Below, one piece after another: positions 1 through 7,517 of a stretch of DNA of 64,000 nucleotides (positions within the stretch are counted from its first letter, which is position 1; the number at the start of each line of letters is the position of its first letter). Source of the stretch: CAIWHR01 sp963836265 (lineage in GTDB: Bacteria; Pseudomonadota; Gammaproteobacteria; Burkholderiales; Casimicrobiaceae). The position numbers and the translations under genes are program-made. Below the pieces are notes generated by a model, which was not told the DNA's origin, did not search any database, and worked only from the letters and a program-made list of their open reading frames with translations. The DNA is taken from positions 62,001 through 126,000 of the forward strand of contig CAWIIO010000009.1 in NCBI GenBank assembly GCA_963836265.1, read 5' to 3'.

Positions 1-1
1 C

Positions 2-487
2 AACGATGGGGTCGAGCAGAGGCTCGAAGCGGCGCGCGCCCTCGGACCGATCGTCCTCGACACGCAGGCAATCGCGCACCCGCAATTCCCGAACGCGCGG
101 ATCCGCACGCCCGTGATCGTCAGGCTGACGGCCGCCGAAGCCGACAAGTACCTCGAGGAATGGTTTGGCCCGATCGCGTTCGTGATCGCGACCAAGGACA
201 CCAACGAGAGCCTTGCGATCGCGAGGAACGCGGTGCTGCGCAAGGGCGCGCTGACGCTGTCGGTGTATTCGACGCGCGACGGCGTGATCGACCGCGCCGT
301 GGCGCTCGCCGAAGACGCGGGCGTTGCGCTTTCGATCAACCTGACGGGCGGTGTCTACGTCAACCAGTCGGCGGCATTTTCCGATTATCACGGCACCGGC
401 GCGAATCCGGCGGCCAATGCGGCGCTCACCGACGCGGCGTTCGTCGCGAGCCGGTTCCGTGTGGTGCAGCACCGGAGACATCTCTGA
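2..487 (+). CDS. paaN: PaaN-type phenylacetate-degradation aldehyde dehydrogenase, C-terminal part
   Basis: The reading frame is open from base 2 and runs off the left edge, so only the last 161 residues or so are present. The motifs are those of the PaaN/PaaZ aldehyde dehydrogenase family: EEWFGPIAFVIAT, the stretch NLTGGVYVNQSAAF, then SDYHGTGANPAANAALTD and a terminal ASRFRVVQ. In the aerobic hybrid phenylacetate pathway this enzyme oxidises the ring-opened semialdehyde CoA ester. It heads a co-oriented paa run (paaG, paaH, paaI and paaK follow), which supports the assignment. The catalytic cysteine region lies outside the window. Family identification is firm. Whether it has the hydratase domain of enterobacterial PaaZ cannot be seen. 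Confidence 0.88.
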   Translation, partial: NDGVEQRLEAARALGPIVLDTQAIAHPQFPNARIRTPVIVRLTAAEADKYLEEWFGPIAFVIATKDTNESLAIARNAVLRKGALTLSVYSTRDGVIDRAVALAEDAGVALSINLTGGVYVNQSAAFSDYHGTGANPAANAALTDAAFVASRFRVVQHRRHL

Positions 488-527
488 AGAGGCGGCGAGG
501 ACCCCTCCACTGCTTGACCTCGGGCCG

Positions 528-1316
528 ATGAGCTACGAAAGCATCCTGTTCACGCTGAAGGACGGCGTCGCGCGGCTGACGCTCAATCGGCCGGAGCGGT
601 TGAACAGCTTCACCGACGCGATGCATGCCGAGGTCCGCGACGCGCTCGGCGGCCTTGCCGATTCGGGCGCGCGGGTGCTGGTCATCACCGGCGCCGGACG
701 CGGCTTCTGCGCCGGGCAGGACCTGTCGGATCGTGCCGTCGCGGCGGGTGACGCACCCGTCGATCTCGGCGCGTCGATCGAGCGCAACTACAAGCCGCTG
801 GTGCTTTCGCTGCGCGCGCTGCCGCTGCCGGTCGTCTGCGCGGTCAACGGCGTGGCGGCCGGCGCCGGGGCGAACCTAGCGTTCGCCTGCGACATCGTCA
901 TCGCCGCGAAGTCGGCGAGCTTCATCGAAGCGTTCTGCAAGCTCGGGCTGATCCCCGATACCGGCGGCACGTACTTTCTGCCTCGGCTGGTCGGCACGGC
1001 CCGGGCAACCGGCCTCGCGCTGCTGGGCGACAAGGTCTCGGCCGAGCAGGCGGCGGCGTGGGGGCTGATTTGGCAGTGCGTCGAAGATGCCGAGCTCCCG
1101 GCGGCCGTCGATCGTCTGGCCGCGCACTTCGCCACCGCACCGACGAGGGGGCTCGCACGCACCAAGCATGCGCTTCACGCCAGCTTCGGCAACACGCTCG
1201 CCGCGCAACTCGATCTCGAGCGCGACTTCATGCGCGAGCTCGGCATGAGCGACGACTATCGCGAGGGCGTCGCCGCCTTCATGGCGAAGCGCGCGCCGCG
1301 GTTCACCGGGCGCTGA
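528..1316 (+). CDS. paaG: 2-(1,2-epoxy-1,2-dihydrophenyl)acetyl-CoA isomerase
   Basis: This is a 262-residue crotonase-fold protein, the usual PaaG length. The start MSYESILF was chosen because homologous sequence begins there. The longer upstream frame is only an alternative reading of the paaN 3' end. Crotonase signatures are visible: LNRPERLNSF near residue 18, an oxyanion-hole region GAGRGFCAGQDLSDR near residue 58, VNGVAAGAGANLAFACDIV, and FIEAFCKLGLIPDTGGTYFLPRLVG. In the pathway it converts ring-epoxyphenylacetyl-CoA to the oxepin. It lies 40 bp after paaN and 15 bp before paaH, so it is almost certainly cotranscribed. Other enoyl-CoA hydratases share the fold, and the context decides for PaaG. 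Confidence 0.9.
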   Translation: MSYESILFTLKDGVARLTLNRPERLNSFTDAMHAEVRDALGGLADSGARVLVITGAGRGFCAGQDLSDRAVAAGDAPVDLGASIERNYKPLVLSLRALPLPVVCAVNGVAAGAGANLAFACDIVIAAKSASFIEAFCKLGLIPDTGGTYFLPRLVGTARATGLALLGDKVSAEQAAAWGLIWQCVEDAELPAAVDRLAAHFATAPTRGLARTKHALHASFGNTLAAQLDLERDFMRELGMSDDYREGVAAFMAKRAPRFTGR

Positions 1317-1331
1317 GAGGCGGCGAAACTC

Positions 1332-2879
1332 ATGACCGGACCTCTGCCCGCCGGGTCGACGGTCGCCGTGATCGGCGCAGGCGCGATGGGCGCCGGGATC
1401 GCGCAGGTTGCTGCGCTCGCCGGCCATCGCGTGCAGCTGCACGACGCGCGCTTCGGCGCGAGCGAGGCAGCGAAGCGGGGGATCGCGGACGCGCTCGGCA
1501 AACAGGTCGGCAAGGGGAAATTGCAGAAGTCCGATGCCGATGCCGCCGTCGGCCGGATCACGAGCGTGGTGACGCTGCCTGACGCATGCGTCGCGCTGCT
1601 CGTGGTCGAGGCGATCGTCGAAGAGCTCGAGGCCAAGCGCGAGCTCTTCGCACGGCTCGAGAACGTCGTCGGACCCGAATGCATCCTGGCGACGAACACG
1701 TCGTCGCTGTCGATCACGGCGCTCGCGGCCGGGATGAAGTATCCAGGACGCCTCGTCGGCATGCATTTCTTCAATCCGGCGCCGCTGATGCCGCTGGTCG
1801 AAGTGGTCAGCGGTCTCGCGACCTCGGAGATCGTTGCGGAAGCCGTCTTCGCGACGGCCACCGCGTGGGGCAAGACGCCGGTGCACGCGACCTCGACGCC
1901 GGGATTCATCGTCAATCGTTGCGCGCGGCCATTCTATGGCGAGGCCCTGCGGCTGCTGACCGAGGGCGCCGCCGATCCGGTCACGCTCGATGCGGTGATG
2001 CGCGACGCGGGCGGCTTCCGGATGGGGCCGTTCGAGCTGATGGATCTCATCGGGCTCGACGTCAACTTCGCGGTCACCCGGAGCATCTGGCAGGCGTACT
2101 TCAACGACCCGCGCTACGCGCCTTCGCTGCGCCAGCAGGAGCTCGTCGCCGCGGGCTTCCTCGGCCGCAAGTCGGGTCGCGGGTTCTACGATTACGCGTC
2201 CGGCGCCGCGCCGCCGGAACCCGGATGCGAAGCGACGTCGACCGTTCCGGAAAGAGTCACCGCCCATGGCGATCTCGGCGTTGCCGCCCCGCTCGTGGAC
2301 CGGATCGCTGGCGCGGGCATCGCCGTCGACCGCGTACGCTCCGATTCCCGGTTTCCGGCGGGCGCGCTCCACGTCGCCGGCGCTGGGGGCGGCGCCTGGA
2401 TCGCGCTGACCGACGGGCGCACCGCGACGGCGAGGGTCGCAGCGACCGGCGTGCGCAACCTCGTGCTCGTCGACCTCGCGCTCGACTTCACGACGGCGAA
2501 GCGGCTTGCGGTGGCCCGCGCCGACACCTGCGACGCCGCCGCCTACGCCGCGGCCGTGGGCGCGCTCCGCGGCTCGGGCATCGCCGTCTCGCCGTTGGGC
2601 GACGTGGCCGCGCTGGCCGTGATGCGCACCGTCGCGATGCTTGCAAACGAGGCTGCAGACGCGACGATGCAGGGCGTTGCCTCGCCCGCGGCGATCGACC
2701 TTGCGATGCAGCAGGGCGTCAACTATCCGCGCGGGCCGCTTGCGTGGGCGGACTCGCTGGGGGCGAGTTGCATCCGCGACGTGCTCGCGCACCTGGCTGC
2801 GCACTACGGCGAGGATCGCTATCGCGTTTCGCCTCTGCTCGCGCGGCGCGCGGCGACCGGCGGGAGGTTCCATGGCTGA
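1332..2879 (+). CDS. paaH: 3-hydroxyadipyl-CoA dehydrogenase
   Basis: This is a 515-residue 3-hydroxyacyl-CoA dehydrogenase of the long PaaH/PaaC type. The N-terminal Rossmann domain has VAVIGAGAMGAGIAQVAALAG near residue 10. The dehydrogenase core has ATNTSSLSITALAAGM and GMHFFNPAPLMPLVEVV, followed by the C-terminal helical domain with STPGFIVNR and FRMGPFELMDLIGLDV. A second, weaker C-terminal dehydrogenase domain follows after residue 300 and ends in MQQGVNYPRGPLAWADSLG, as expected for the duplicated-C-domain form. It oxidises 3-hydroxyadipyl-CoA to 3-oxoadipyl-CoA with NAD. Its stop codon lies inside the start of paaI (8-bp overlap), which suggests translational coupling. Confidence 0.92.
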   Translation: MTGPLPAGSTVAVIGAGAMGAGIAQVAALAGHRVQLHDARFGASEAAKRGIADALGKQVGKGKLQKSDADAAVGRITSVVTLPDACVALLVVEAIVEELEAKRELFARLENVVGPECILATNTSSLSITALAAGMKYPGRLVGMHFFNPAPLMPLVEVVSGLATSEIVAEAVFATATAWGKTPVHATSTPGFIVNRCARPFYGEALRLLTEGAADPVTLDAVMRDAGGFRMGPFELMDLIGLDVNFAVTRSIWQAYFNDPRYAPSLRQQELVAAGFLGRKSGRGFYDYASGAAPPEPGCEATSTVPERVTAHGDLGVAAPLVDRIAGAGIAVDRVRSDSRFPAGALHVAGAGGGAWIALTDGRTATARVAATGVRNLVLVDLALDFTTAKRLAVARADTCDAAAYAAAVGALRGSGIAVSPLGDVAALAVMRTVAMLANEAADATMQGVASPAAIDLAMQQGVNYPRGPLAWADSLGASCIRDVLAHLAAHYGEDRYRVSPLLARRAATGGRFHG

Positions 2880-3342
2880 ACGCCAGGCGCCGCCGATCCC
2901 GGTGGCGCTCGATCCGCAGGCGCTTGCCGAGCGCGTCGCCGCAGCGATGTGGGCGCGGGACATCGCCTCCCAGGCGCTCGCGATGCGGATCGTGCGCGTC
3001 GGGCCCGGTCATGCCGAACTCTCGATGGCGGTGCGCGCCGACATGCTGAACGGGCACGCGATCTGCCATGGCGGCTTCATCTTCACGCTCTGCGACAGCG
3101 CCTTCGCGTACGCGTGCAACAGTTACAACGTCAATACCGTCGCGTCGGGCTGCGGAATCGATTTCCTCGCGCCGGCGCGCGAGCACGACGTGCTGACGGC
3201 GATCGCGCAGGAGCGCAGCGCCGCCGGCCGAACTGGCGTCTACGACATCGAGGTTAGCAACCAGCGCGGCGAGCCAGTCGCGCTGTTCCGCGGCAAGAGT
3301 TATCGCATAAAAGGGCACGTGATCGACGTTGCGCACGCTTAA
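2872..3342 (+). CDS. paaI: PaaI hot-dog thioesterase
   Basis: This is a 156-residue hot-dog fold thioesterase. The start MAERQAPP overlaps the paaH stop and has a GGGAGG ribosome-binding site just upstream. A longer upstream frame is a shadow of paaH. The PaaI signature is LNGHAICHGGFIFTLCDSAF near residue 61, with the HGG motif and the catalytic Asp in CDSAF. ASGCGIDFLAPAREHDVL follows and the frame ends in a short IKGHVIDV tail. PaaI hydrolyses dead-end or stalled phenylacetyl-CoA intermediates, which frees CoA and detoxifies the pathway. It sits between paaH and paaK as in other paa operons. Confidence 0.93.
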   Translation: MAERQAPPIPVALDPQALAERVAAAMWARDIASQALAMRIVRVGPGHAELSMAVRADMLNGHAICHGGFIFTLCDSAFAYACNSYNVNTVASGCGIDFLAPAREHDVLTAIAQERSAAGRTGVYDIEVSNQRGEPVALFRGKSYRIKGHVIDVAHA

Positions 3343-3485
3343 GCGCCACACGGTCGCCCGAAGGCGTTCGCCTCCTCGGGATGGGGAAGGCGTTGTCCAC
3401 GGAGTGGGCAAGCGCTGGGGAACTCGACGAGGCGGCGGCTAGGCGGCGCGCGACGCTCACGCAGCTGCAAAGAGGAGGCCGCATC

Positions 3486-4793
3486 ATGCCGGTCAGGACA
3501 CCCCTCGCCGACGAGCTCGAGGCGATCGAGAAGGCGAGCCGCGACGAGCTGCTCGCCCTGCAGTTGAAGCGCGTCAAATGGTCGCTCGCGCACGCCTACG
3601 AGCGGGTGCCGCACTATCGCCGCAAGTTCGATGCGGCGGGCGTCCGTCCGAAGGATTGCCGGACGCTCGCGGACCTCGGCAAGTTTCCGTTCACGACGAA
3701 GGATGATCTACGCGACACGTATCCATTCGGGATGTTCGCGGTGCCGCGCGAAAAAGTGGTGCGGATCCACGCATCGTCGGGCACCACCGGCAAGCCGACC
3801 GTCGTCGGCTACACCGCGAAGGACATCGACACCTGGTCGCTGGTGATGGCGCGCTCGATCCGCGCGGCGGGCGGTCGCGCCGGGGACATCATCCACGTCG
3901 CGTACGGCTACGGCCTGTTCACCGGCGGCCTCGGCGCCCACTACGGTGCGGAGAAGCTCGGCGCGACGGTGATCCCGATGTCCGGCGGGATGACCGAGCG
4001 GCAGGTGCAGCTGATCCGCGACTTCAAGCCCGACATCATCATGGTGACGCCGTCGTACATGCTGGCGATCGCCGAGGAGATGGAGCGGCAGGGGATGGAT
4101 CCGCGGAAGAGTTCGCTCGGGATCGGAATCTTCGGCGCCGAGCCGTGGACGCCGGCGATGCGCACGGCGATCGAGACGAAGCTCGATCTGGACGCGATCG
4201 ACATCTACGGGCTTTCCGAGATCATCGGGCCGGGGGTCGCGCAGGAATGCATCGAAACCAAGGATGGCCTCACGATCTGGGAGGATCATTTCTACCCGGA
4301 GATCATCGATCCCGAGTCGGGTCGGGTGCTGCCGGAAGGCGAGAAGGGCGAGCTCGTCTTTACGTCGCTCACCAAGGAAGCGCTGCCGATGATCCGCTAC
4401 CGCACGCGTGACCTGACGCGGCTGCTTCCGCCGACCGCGCGGTCGATGCGAAGGATGGAGAAGATCACCGGTCGGTCCGACGACATGCTGATCATCCGCG
4501 GCGTCAACGTCTTCCCGACGCAGGTCGAGGAGCTGATCCTGAAGGACAAAGCGCTCGAGCCGCATTACCAGCTCGAGATCACGCGGCCGACCAGCCTCGA
4601 CGAGATGACGGTCGTCGTCGAGCGAGCGGGCGGTGCCGGCGCAACCGACGGCGACGCGGCCGGCGCGAAGCTCGCGCACATGATCAAGTCGCTGATCGGC
4701 GTGACGGCGGAGGTCCGGGTGGTCCCGCCGGGAAGCATCGAGCGCTCGCTCGGCAAGGCGAAGCGCGTCGTCGACAAGCGACCGAAGGGGTGA
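3486..4793 (+). CDS. paaK: Phenylacetate--CoA ligase
   Basis: This is a 435-residue AMP-forming ligase. The start MPVRTPLADELE is set by a strong AGAGGAGG ribosome-binding site eight bases upstream. The frame is open further upstream but without homologous sequence. Motifs include the phosphate-binding loop SSGTTGKPTVVGYT near residue 98, GAEPWTPAMR, the adenine-binding DIYGLSEIIGPGVAQECIE, the hinge YRTRDLTR and the C-terminal GRSDDMLIIRGVNVFPTQVEE. It activates phenylacetate to phenylacetyl-CoA and so feeds the ring-epoxidising branch encoded upstream. It is the last recognisable paa gene here. The 143-bp gap from paaI to the ligase start holds no gene that I can support. Confidence 0.95.
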   Translation: MPVRTPLADELEAIEKASRDELLALQLKRVKWSLAHAYERVPHYRRKFDAAGVRPKDCRTLADLGKFPFTTKDDLRDTYPFGMFAVPREKVVRIHASSGTTGKPTVVGYTAKDIDTWSLVMARSIRAAGGRAGDIIHVAYGYGLFTGGLGAHYGAEKLGATVIPMSGGMTERQVQLIRDFKPDIIMVTPSYMLAIAEEMERQGMDPRKSSLGIGIFGAEPWTPAMRTAIETKLDLDAIDIYGLSEIIGPGVAQECIETKDGLTIWEDHFYPEIIDPESGRVLPEGEKGELVFTSLTKEALPMIRYRTRDLTRLLPPTARSMRRMEKITGRSDDMLIIRGVNVFPTQVEELILKDKALEPHYQLEITRPTSLDEMTVVVERAGGAGATDGDAAGAKLAHMIKSLIGVTAEVRVVPPGSIERSLGKAKRVVDKRPKG

Positions 4794-4859
4794 GGCAGGC
4801 GAACCATCGTGGCCGCAGCCTGTCGTACCCGGGGCGGCCACGGACCAATGAGGTGAGAC

Positions 4860-5261
4860 ATGGATGGCAATCGAGGCCTTTTCGAAGTTTGGGCGCCACG
4901 CCTTTTGAGCGTGCTCCGCATCGTCACGGCGCTGCTGTTCATGATGCATGGCACCGCCAAGCTGTTCCAGATTCCGCATCTGCCGATGTTCGACAACCTC
5001 CAGCTCATGTCGCTCATCGGCATCCAGGGCATCCTCGAAGCCGGAGGGGGTTTGCTCCTGCTGATGGGGCTCTTCAGCCGACCGGTGGCGTTCGTCCTGT
5101 CCGGCGACATGGCGGTCGCTTATTTCATGGCGCATGGGTCGAAAGGCTGGCTGCCGCTGCTCAACGGCGGCGAACTCGCCGTTCTGTACTGCTTCGTGTT
5201 CCTTTATCTGTGGGCCGCGGGTCCGGGCCCCTGGAGCATCGATGCGCAACGTCGACGATAG
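4860..5261 (+). CDS. DoxX family membrane protein
   Basis: A 133-residue membrane protein of the DoxX type. It begins LLSVLRIVTALLFMMHGTAKLF, the typical first helix with a conserved His-Gly. It continues with IGIQGILEAGGGLLLLMGLFSRPVAFVLSGDMAVAYFMAH, a second and third helix, and a fourth hydrophobic stretch LYCFVFLYLWAAGPG. A GAGGTGAGAC ribosome-binding site precedes the ATG. Family members sit in the inner membrane and have been linked to quinone or thiol redox, but the function of this subgroup is not established. It lies 66 bp after paaK and 11 bp before a cytochrome b561 gene, which suggests a small membrane redox unit. Confidence 0.85.
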   Translation: MDGNRGLFEVWAPRLLSVLRIVTALLFMMHGTAKLFQIPHLPMFDNLQLMSLIGIQGILEAGGGLLLLMGLFSRPVAFVLSGDMAVAYFMAHGSKGWLPLLNGGELAVLYCFVFLYLWAAGPGPWSIDAQRRR

Positions 5262-5272
5262 GGGTCGAGAGC

Positions 5273-5815
5273 ATGTCGGCATTCAGCACGCGCCTGCGTT
5301 ATGGCGCCGTAGCGCAAATCTTCCATTGGGCGACGGCCGTTCTCGTCGTCGCCGCATTCGTCTACGGCCCGGGCGGGTCCGAGCAGCGGGTCTACTCGCC
5401 CGCCAGGGATTTTGACCGGCAGCTCCACGAAACGCTGGGCGTGACCGTGCTCGCCATCGCTCTGCTGCGAATGGTGTGGCGGGTAGTCGACGCGGCGCCG
5501 GACGAGCCGCCCGCGCCCTCGTGGATGAGGCGCTCGTCGAAGACCGTCCAGGCGACCATTTACGTTCTTTTGCTGATGGTTCCCCTGACCGCGATCCTCG
5601 GGGCCTGGCTCGAAGGTCATCCGCTTACCCTGCTCGGAAACGTGCGCCTGAATCCACTGCTTGGCGAAGCCCACTCCGTCGGAAGCACCATCGCGTCGCT
5701 TCACACGTGGCTGGGAGACGCGATCCTGTGGGTCGCCGGGGTGCACGCCGTCGCGGCTCTGTTCCATCACTTCGTGCTGCGCGATGGCGTGCTGCGATCG
5801 ATGTTGCCCGGCTAG
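5273..5815 (+). CDS. Cytochrome b561 family protein
   Basis: This is a 180-residue, four-helix dihaem cytochrome b of the bacterial b561 type. The start MSAFSTRLRYGAVAQIFHWATAVLV matches the usual N-terminus and follows a GGGGTCGAGAGC leader. The longer upstream frame is an artefact. Candidate haem-ligand histidines are in IFHW (helix 1), LHETLGVTVLAIALLRMVWR (helix 2), LHTWLGDAILWVAGVHAVAALFHHFV (helices 3 and 4). Such proteins exchange electrons between quinol and soluble acceptors and can act in superoxide or respiratory redox chemistry. It is probably cotranscribed with the DoxX gene and converges with the CBS-domain gene 37 bp away. Confidence 0.88.
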   Translation: MSAFSTRLRYGAVAQIFHWATAVLVVAAFVYGPGGSEQRVYSPARDFDRQLHETLGVTVLAIALLRMVWRVVDAAPDEPPAPSWMRRSSKTVQATIYVLLLMVPLTAILGAWLEGHPLTLLGNVRLNPLLGEAHSVGSTIASLHTWLGDAILWVAGVHAVAALFHHFVLRDGVLRSMLPG

Positions 5816-5851
5816 TCGAGAACGTGGCGCCCGGCCCGCCTGCCCGTGGCG

Positions 5852-6262
5852 TTACAGATTGGCGATGATCTCGTTCACGAGGTCACGAATGGAGATCATG
5901 CCGACCAGCCTGCCGCCATCGATCACGGGCAGGTGGCGAAGGTGGTTTCTCGCCATCAGCGTCATGCAGTCCTCGCTGGTCTGGTCCGGGCGGACGTGAA
6001 TGACGGCCGAGGTCATGATGTCGCGCACCGGCGTCGTCCTCGACACTCGCGACTGGAGCGCGATCTTTCGCGCGTAATCGCGTTCGGTGACGATGCCGAC
6101 GACCTGGCCGCCTTCGATCACGACCAGCGCACCAATCCGCTTGTCGGCCATCAGACCCATCGCATCCAACACGGACGCCGTCGGCTCGATCGTGTAAACG
6201 ACCGGATCGGGTCTTGCCCTGAGTATATCGGCAACGCGTTGCATCATTGGATCAGGCGCCAT
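5852..6262 (-). CDS. Tandem CBS-domain protein
   Basis: A 136-residue protein made of two CBS domains. The first covers about residues 18-72 (VVYTIEPTASVLDAMGLMADKRIGALVVIEGGQVVGIVTERDYARKI). The second covers about 80-134 (VRDIMTSAVIHVRPDQTSEDCMTLMARNHLRHLPVIDGGRLVGMISIRDLV). Stand-alone CBS pairs bind adenine nucleotides and usually regulate a partner. No catalytic domain is attached. The partner cannot be named. A start at the second Met pair (MMQRVADIL) is equally possible. An FNR-type palindrome lies about 80 bp upstream, so low-oxygen induction is likely. Confidence 0.88.
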   Translation of the reverse strand: MAPDPMMQRVADILRARPDPVVYTIEPTASVLDAMGLMADKRIGALVVIEGGQVVGIVTERDYARKIALQSRVSRTTPVRDIMTSAVIHVRPDQTSEDCMTLMARNHLRHLPVIDGGRLVGMISIRDLVNEIIANL

Positions 6263-6337
6263 GGCGATCCGGCGATGGTAGCCTCGCGGACCCTCGTTGG
6301 TGACAGCCCGGCACCGCTCCCCGCTGCGGTATTGAAT

Positions 6338-6363
6338 CGCAATTTGAGCTAGATCAAATTGCG
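6338..6363 (-). promoter_or_regulatory. FNR/ANR-type binding site in a perfect palindrome
   Basis: The sequence is a perfect inverted repeat with 10-bp arms (CGCAATTTGA and TCAAATTGCG) around GCTAGA. On the minus strand its core reads TTGAT-CTAG-CTCAA, which matches the FNR/ANR/FixK consensus TTGAT-N4-ATCAA at nine of ten positions. It lies about 80 bp before the start of the CBS-domain gene and about 170 bp downstream of the LysR stop, so the CBS gene is the likely target. Regulation is inferred from the motif only. Confidence 0.6.
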
Positions 6364-6535
6364 TCCGTCGCGGCGTGCGCGAACGAGATGCAATATCAAA
6401 CCGGAGTCATGGCCGGGTGCGGAAGTGGCGCACGATCCGTTTCGAGTTGCGCTTCGGCCCTCGGCGCCGATTCCGCTGGACGCGCCCGTCCGTGGTGCAT
6501 CGCCGCCTGCCTGCTGGGGCGCACGGGCCTTCAGG

Positions 6536-7426
6536 TTACCTCTCGCCGAACAGCGCGACGATCCGTTCGCGCAGCCAACGCGCGCCAGGATCGCCCGCGT
6601 AACGCCACGACCAGTGGACGCTCACGTCGAAGACGGGGAGCCCGACCCGTGGACGCCAGACGGCGTATTCGCCCATCTCGAGGAACACGCCGGCGAGGCG
6701 CGCGGGCATCACCACCGCGAGATCGGTCTCGGCGAGGATGCGCGGCAGCACCAGGAAATGGGGCATCGAAAGCCGGATGTTGCCGGACAGCCCGAGGTCC
6801 TTCAGCGCGCGCGCGGTTGCGCCGTGCGACCTCACGACGGCGTAGTGCAGCTTCCCGAGGGCGGCCCGCGACGGCGGGCAGCGGGCGAGCGGATGGGCAG
6901 CGCGCATCAGCACGACATACCGTTCGGAGAGGAGCGGCGCCCGCTCGACGTCCGTCAGCGTCGGAAGGTAGCCGAGCGCCAGGTCGATGCGACCGCTTTC
7001 GAGCGCCGGAGCGATGCCCTTGTCGTCGAGCTGGAAAGTCTCGAGGCGCACGTTCGGCGCCTCGACCGAGAGCACCTTCATCAGCCGCGGCAGGAACACG
7101 GTCTCGCCGATGTCGCTCATGTGCAGGCGGAACGTCCGCTCGGAGGCCGCCGGATCGTAGCGCTCGCCTTCCTGGATCGCGACGTCGAGCACCCGCAGCG
7201 CGTGGCGCACGGCCTCGGCCAGGCGATCGGCTTTGGCGGTCGGCGCCATCCCCCCCTGCGTGCGGACGAAGAGAGGGTCCTTGTAGAGGAGGCGCAGCCG
7301 CTTCAAGCCATGGCTCACCGTCGGTTGCGAGCACCCGAGCCGCTCGGCCGCACGGCTGACGCTCCCTTCGGCGTGCACGGCGTGAAACGTCTGCAGCAGG
7401 TTGAGGTCGACGTCGTCTGTATTCAT
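6536..7426 (-). CDS. LysR family transcriptional regulator
   Basis: A 296-residue LysR regulator. The start MNTDDVDLNLLQTFHAV was chosen because the HTH domain begins there. The ORF is open 180 bp further upstream but without homology. The winged HTH covers about residues 8-66 (FHAVHAEGSVSRAAERLGCSQPTVSHGLKRLR, then DPLFVRTQGGMAPT). The effector domain follows from about residue 90 to the end. It is transcribed away from the ferredoxin oxidoreductase genes, with 91 bp between the two starts, the usual arrangement for a LysR protein controlling its divergent neighbour. The inducer is unknown; an aryl-pyruvate or aryl-acetate is a guess from the neighbours. Confidence 0.9.
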   Translation of the reverse strand: MNTDDVDLNLLQTFHAVHAEGSVSRAAERLGCSQPTVSHGLKRLRLLYKDPLFVRTQGGMAPTAKADRLAEAVRHALRVLDVAIQEGERYDPAASERTFRLHMSDIGETVFLPRLMKVLSVEAPNVRLETFQLDDKGIAPALESGRIDLALGYLPTLTDVERAPLLSERYVVLMRAAHPLARCPPSRAALGKLHYAVVRSHGATARALKDLGLSGNIRLSMPHFLVLPRILAETDLAVVMPARLAGVFLEMGEYAVWRPRVGLPVFDVSVHWSWRYAGDPGARWLRERIVALFGER

Positions 7427-7438
7427 ATAGAGAATGAA
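7422..7438. promoter_or_regulatory. Candidate LysR operator dyad
   Basis: TTCAT-N7-ATGAA is a perfect 5-bp-arm dyad that includes the lysR start codon, inside the 91-bp divergent region between lysR and the oxidoreductase genes. LysR proteins typically bind interrupted dyads in such regions. The arms are short and AT-rich, so this is only a candidate. Confidence 0.3.
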
Positions 7439-7517
7439 CGAAATCAAAACTATGCTATGGACAAATAGTACGGCCGCGACTAGATTTGCGCCAGGGCGGT
7501 GTTGAAGGGGCGACGCA

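Noticed and set aside
876..2963. A long minus-strand frame opposite paaG/paaH
   Set aside because: The translation is Arg/Asp-rich low-complexity without family motifs, typical of antisense frames in high-GC genes.
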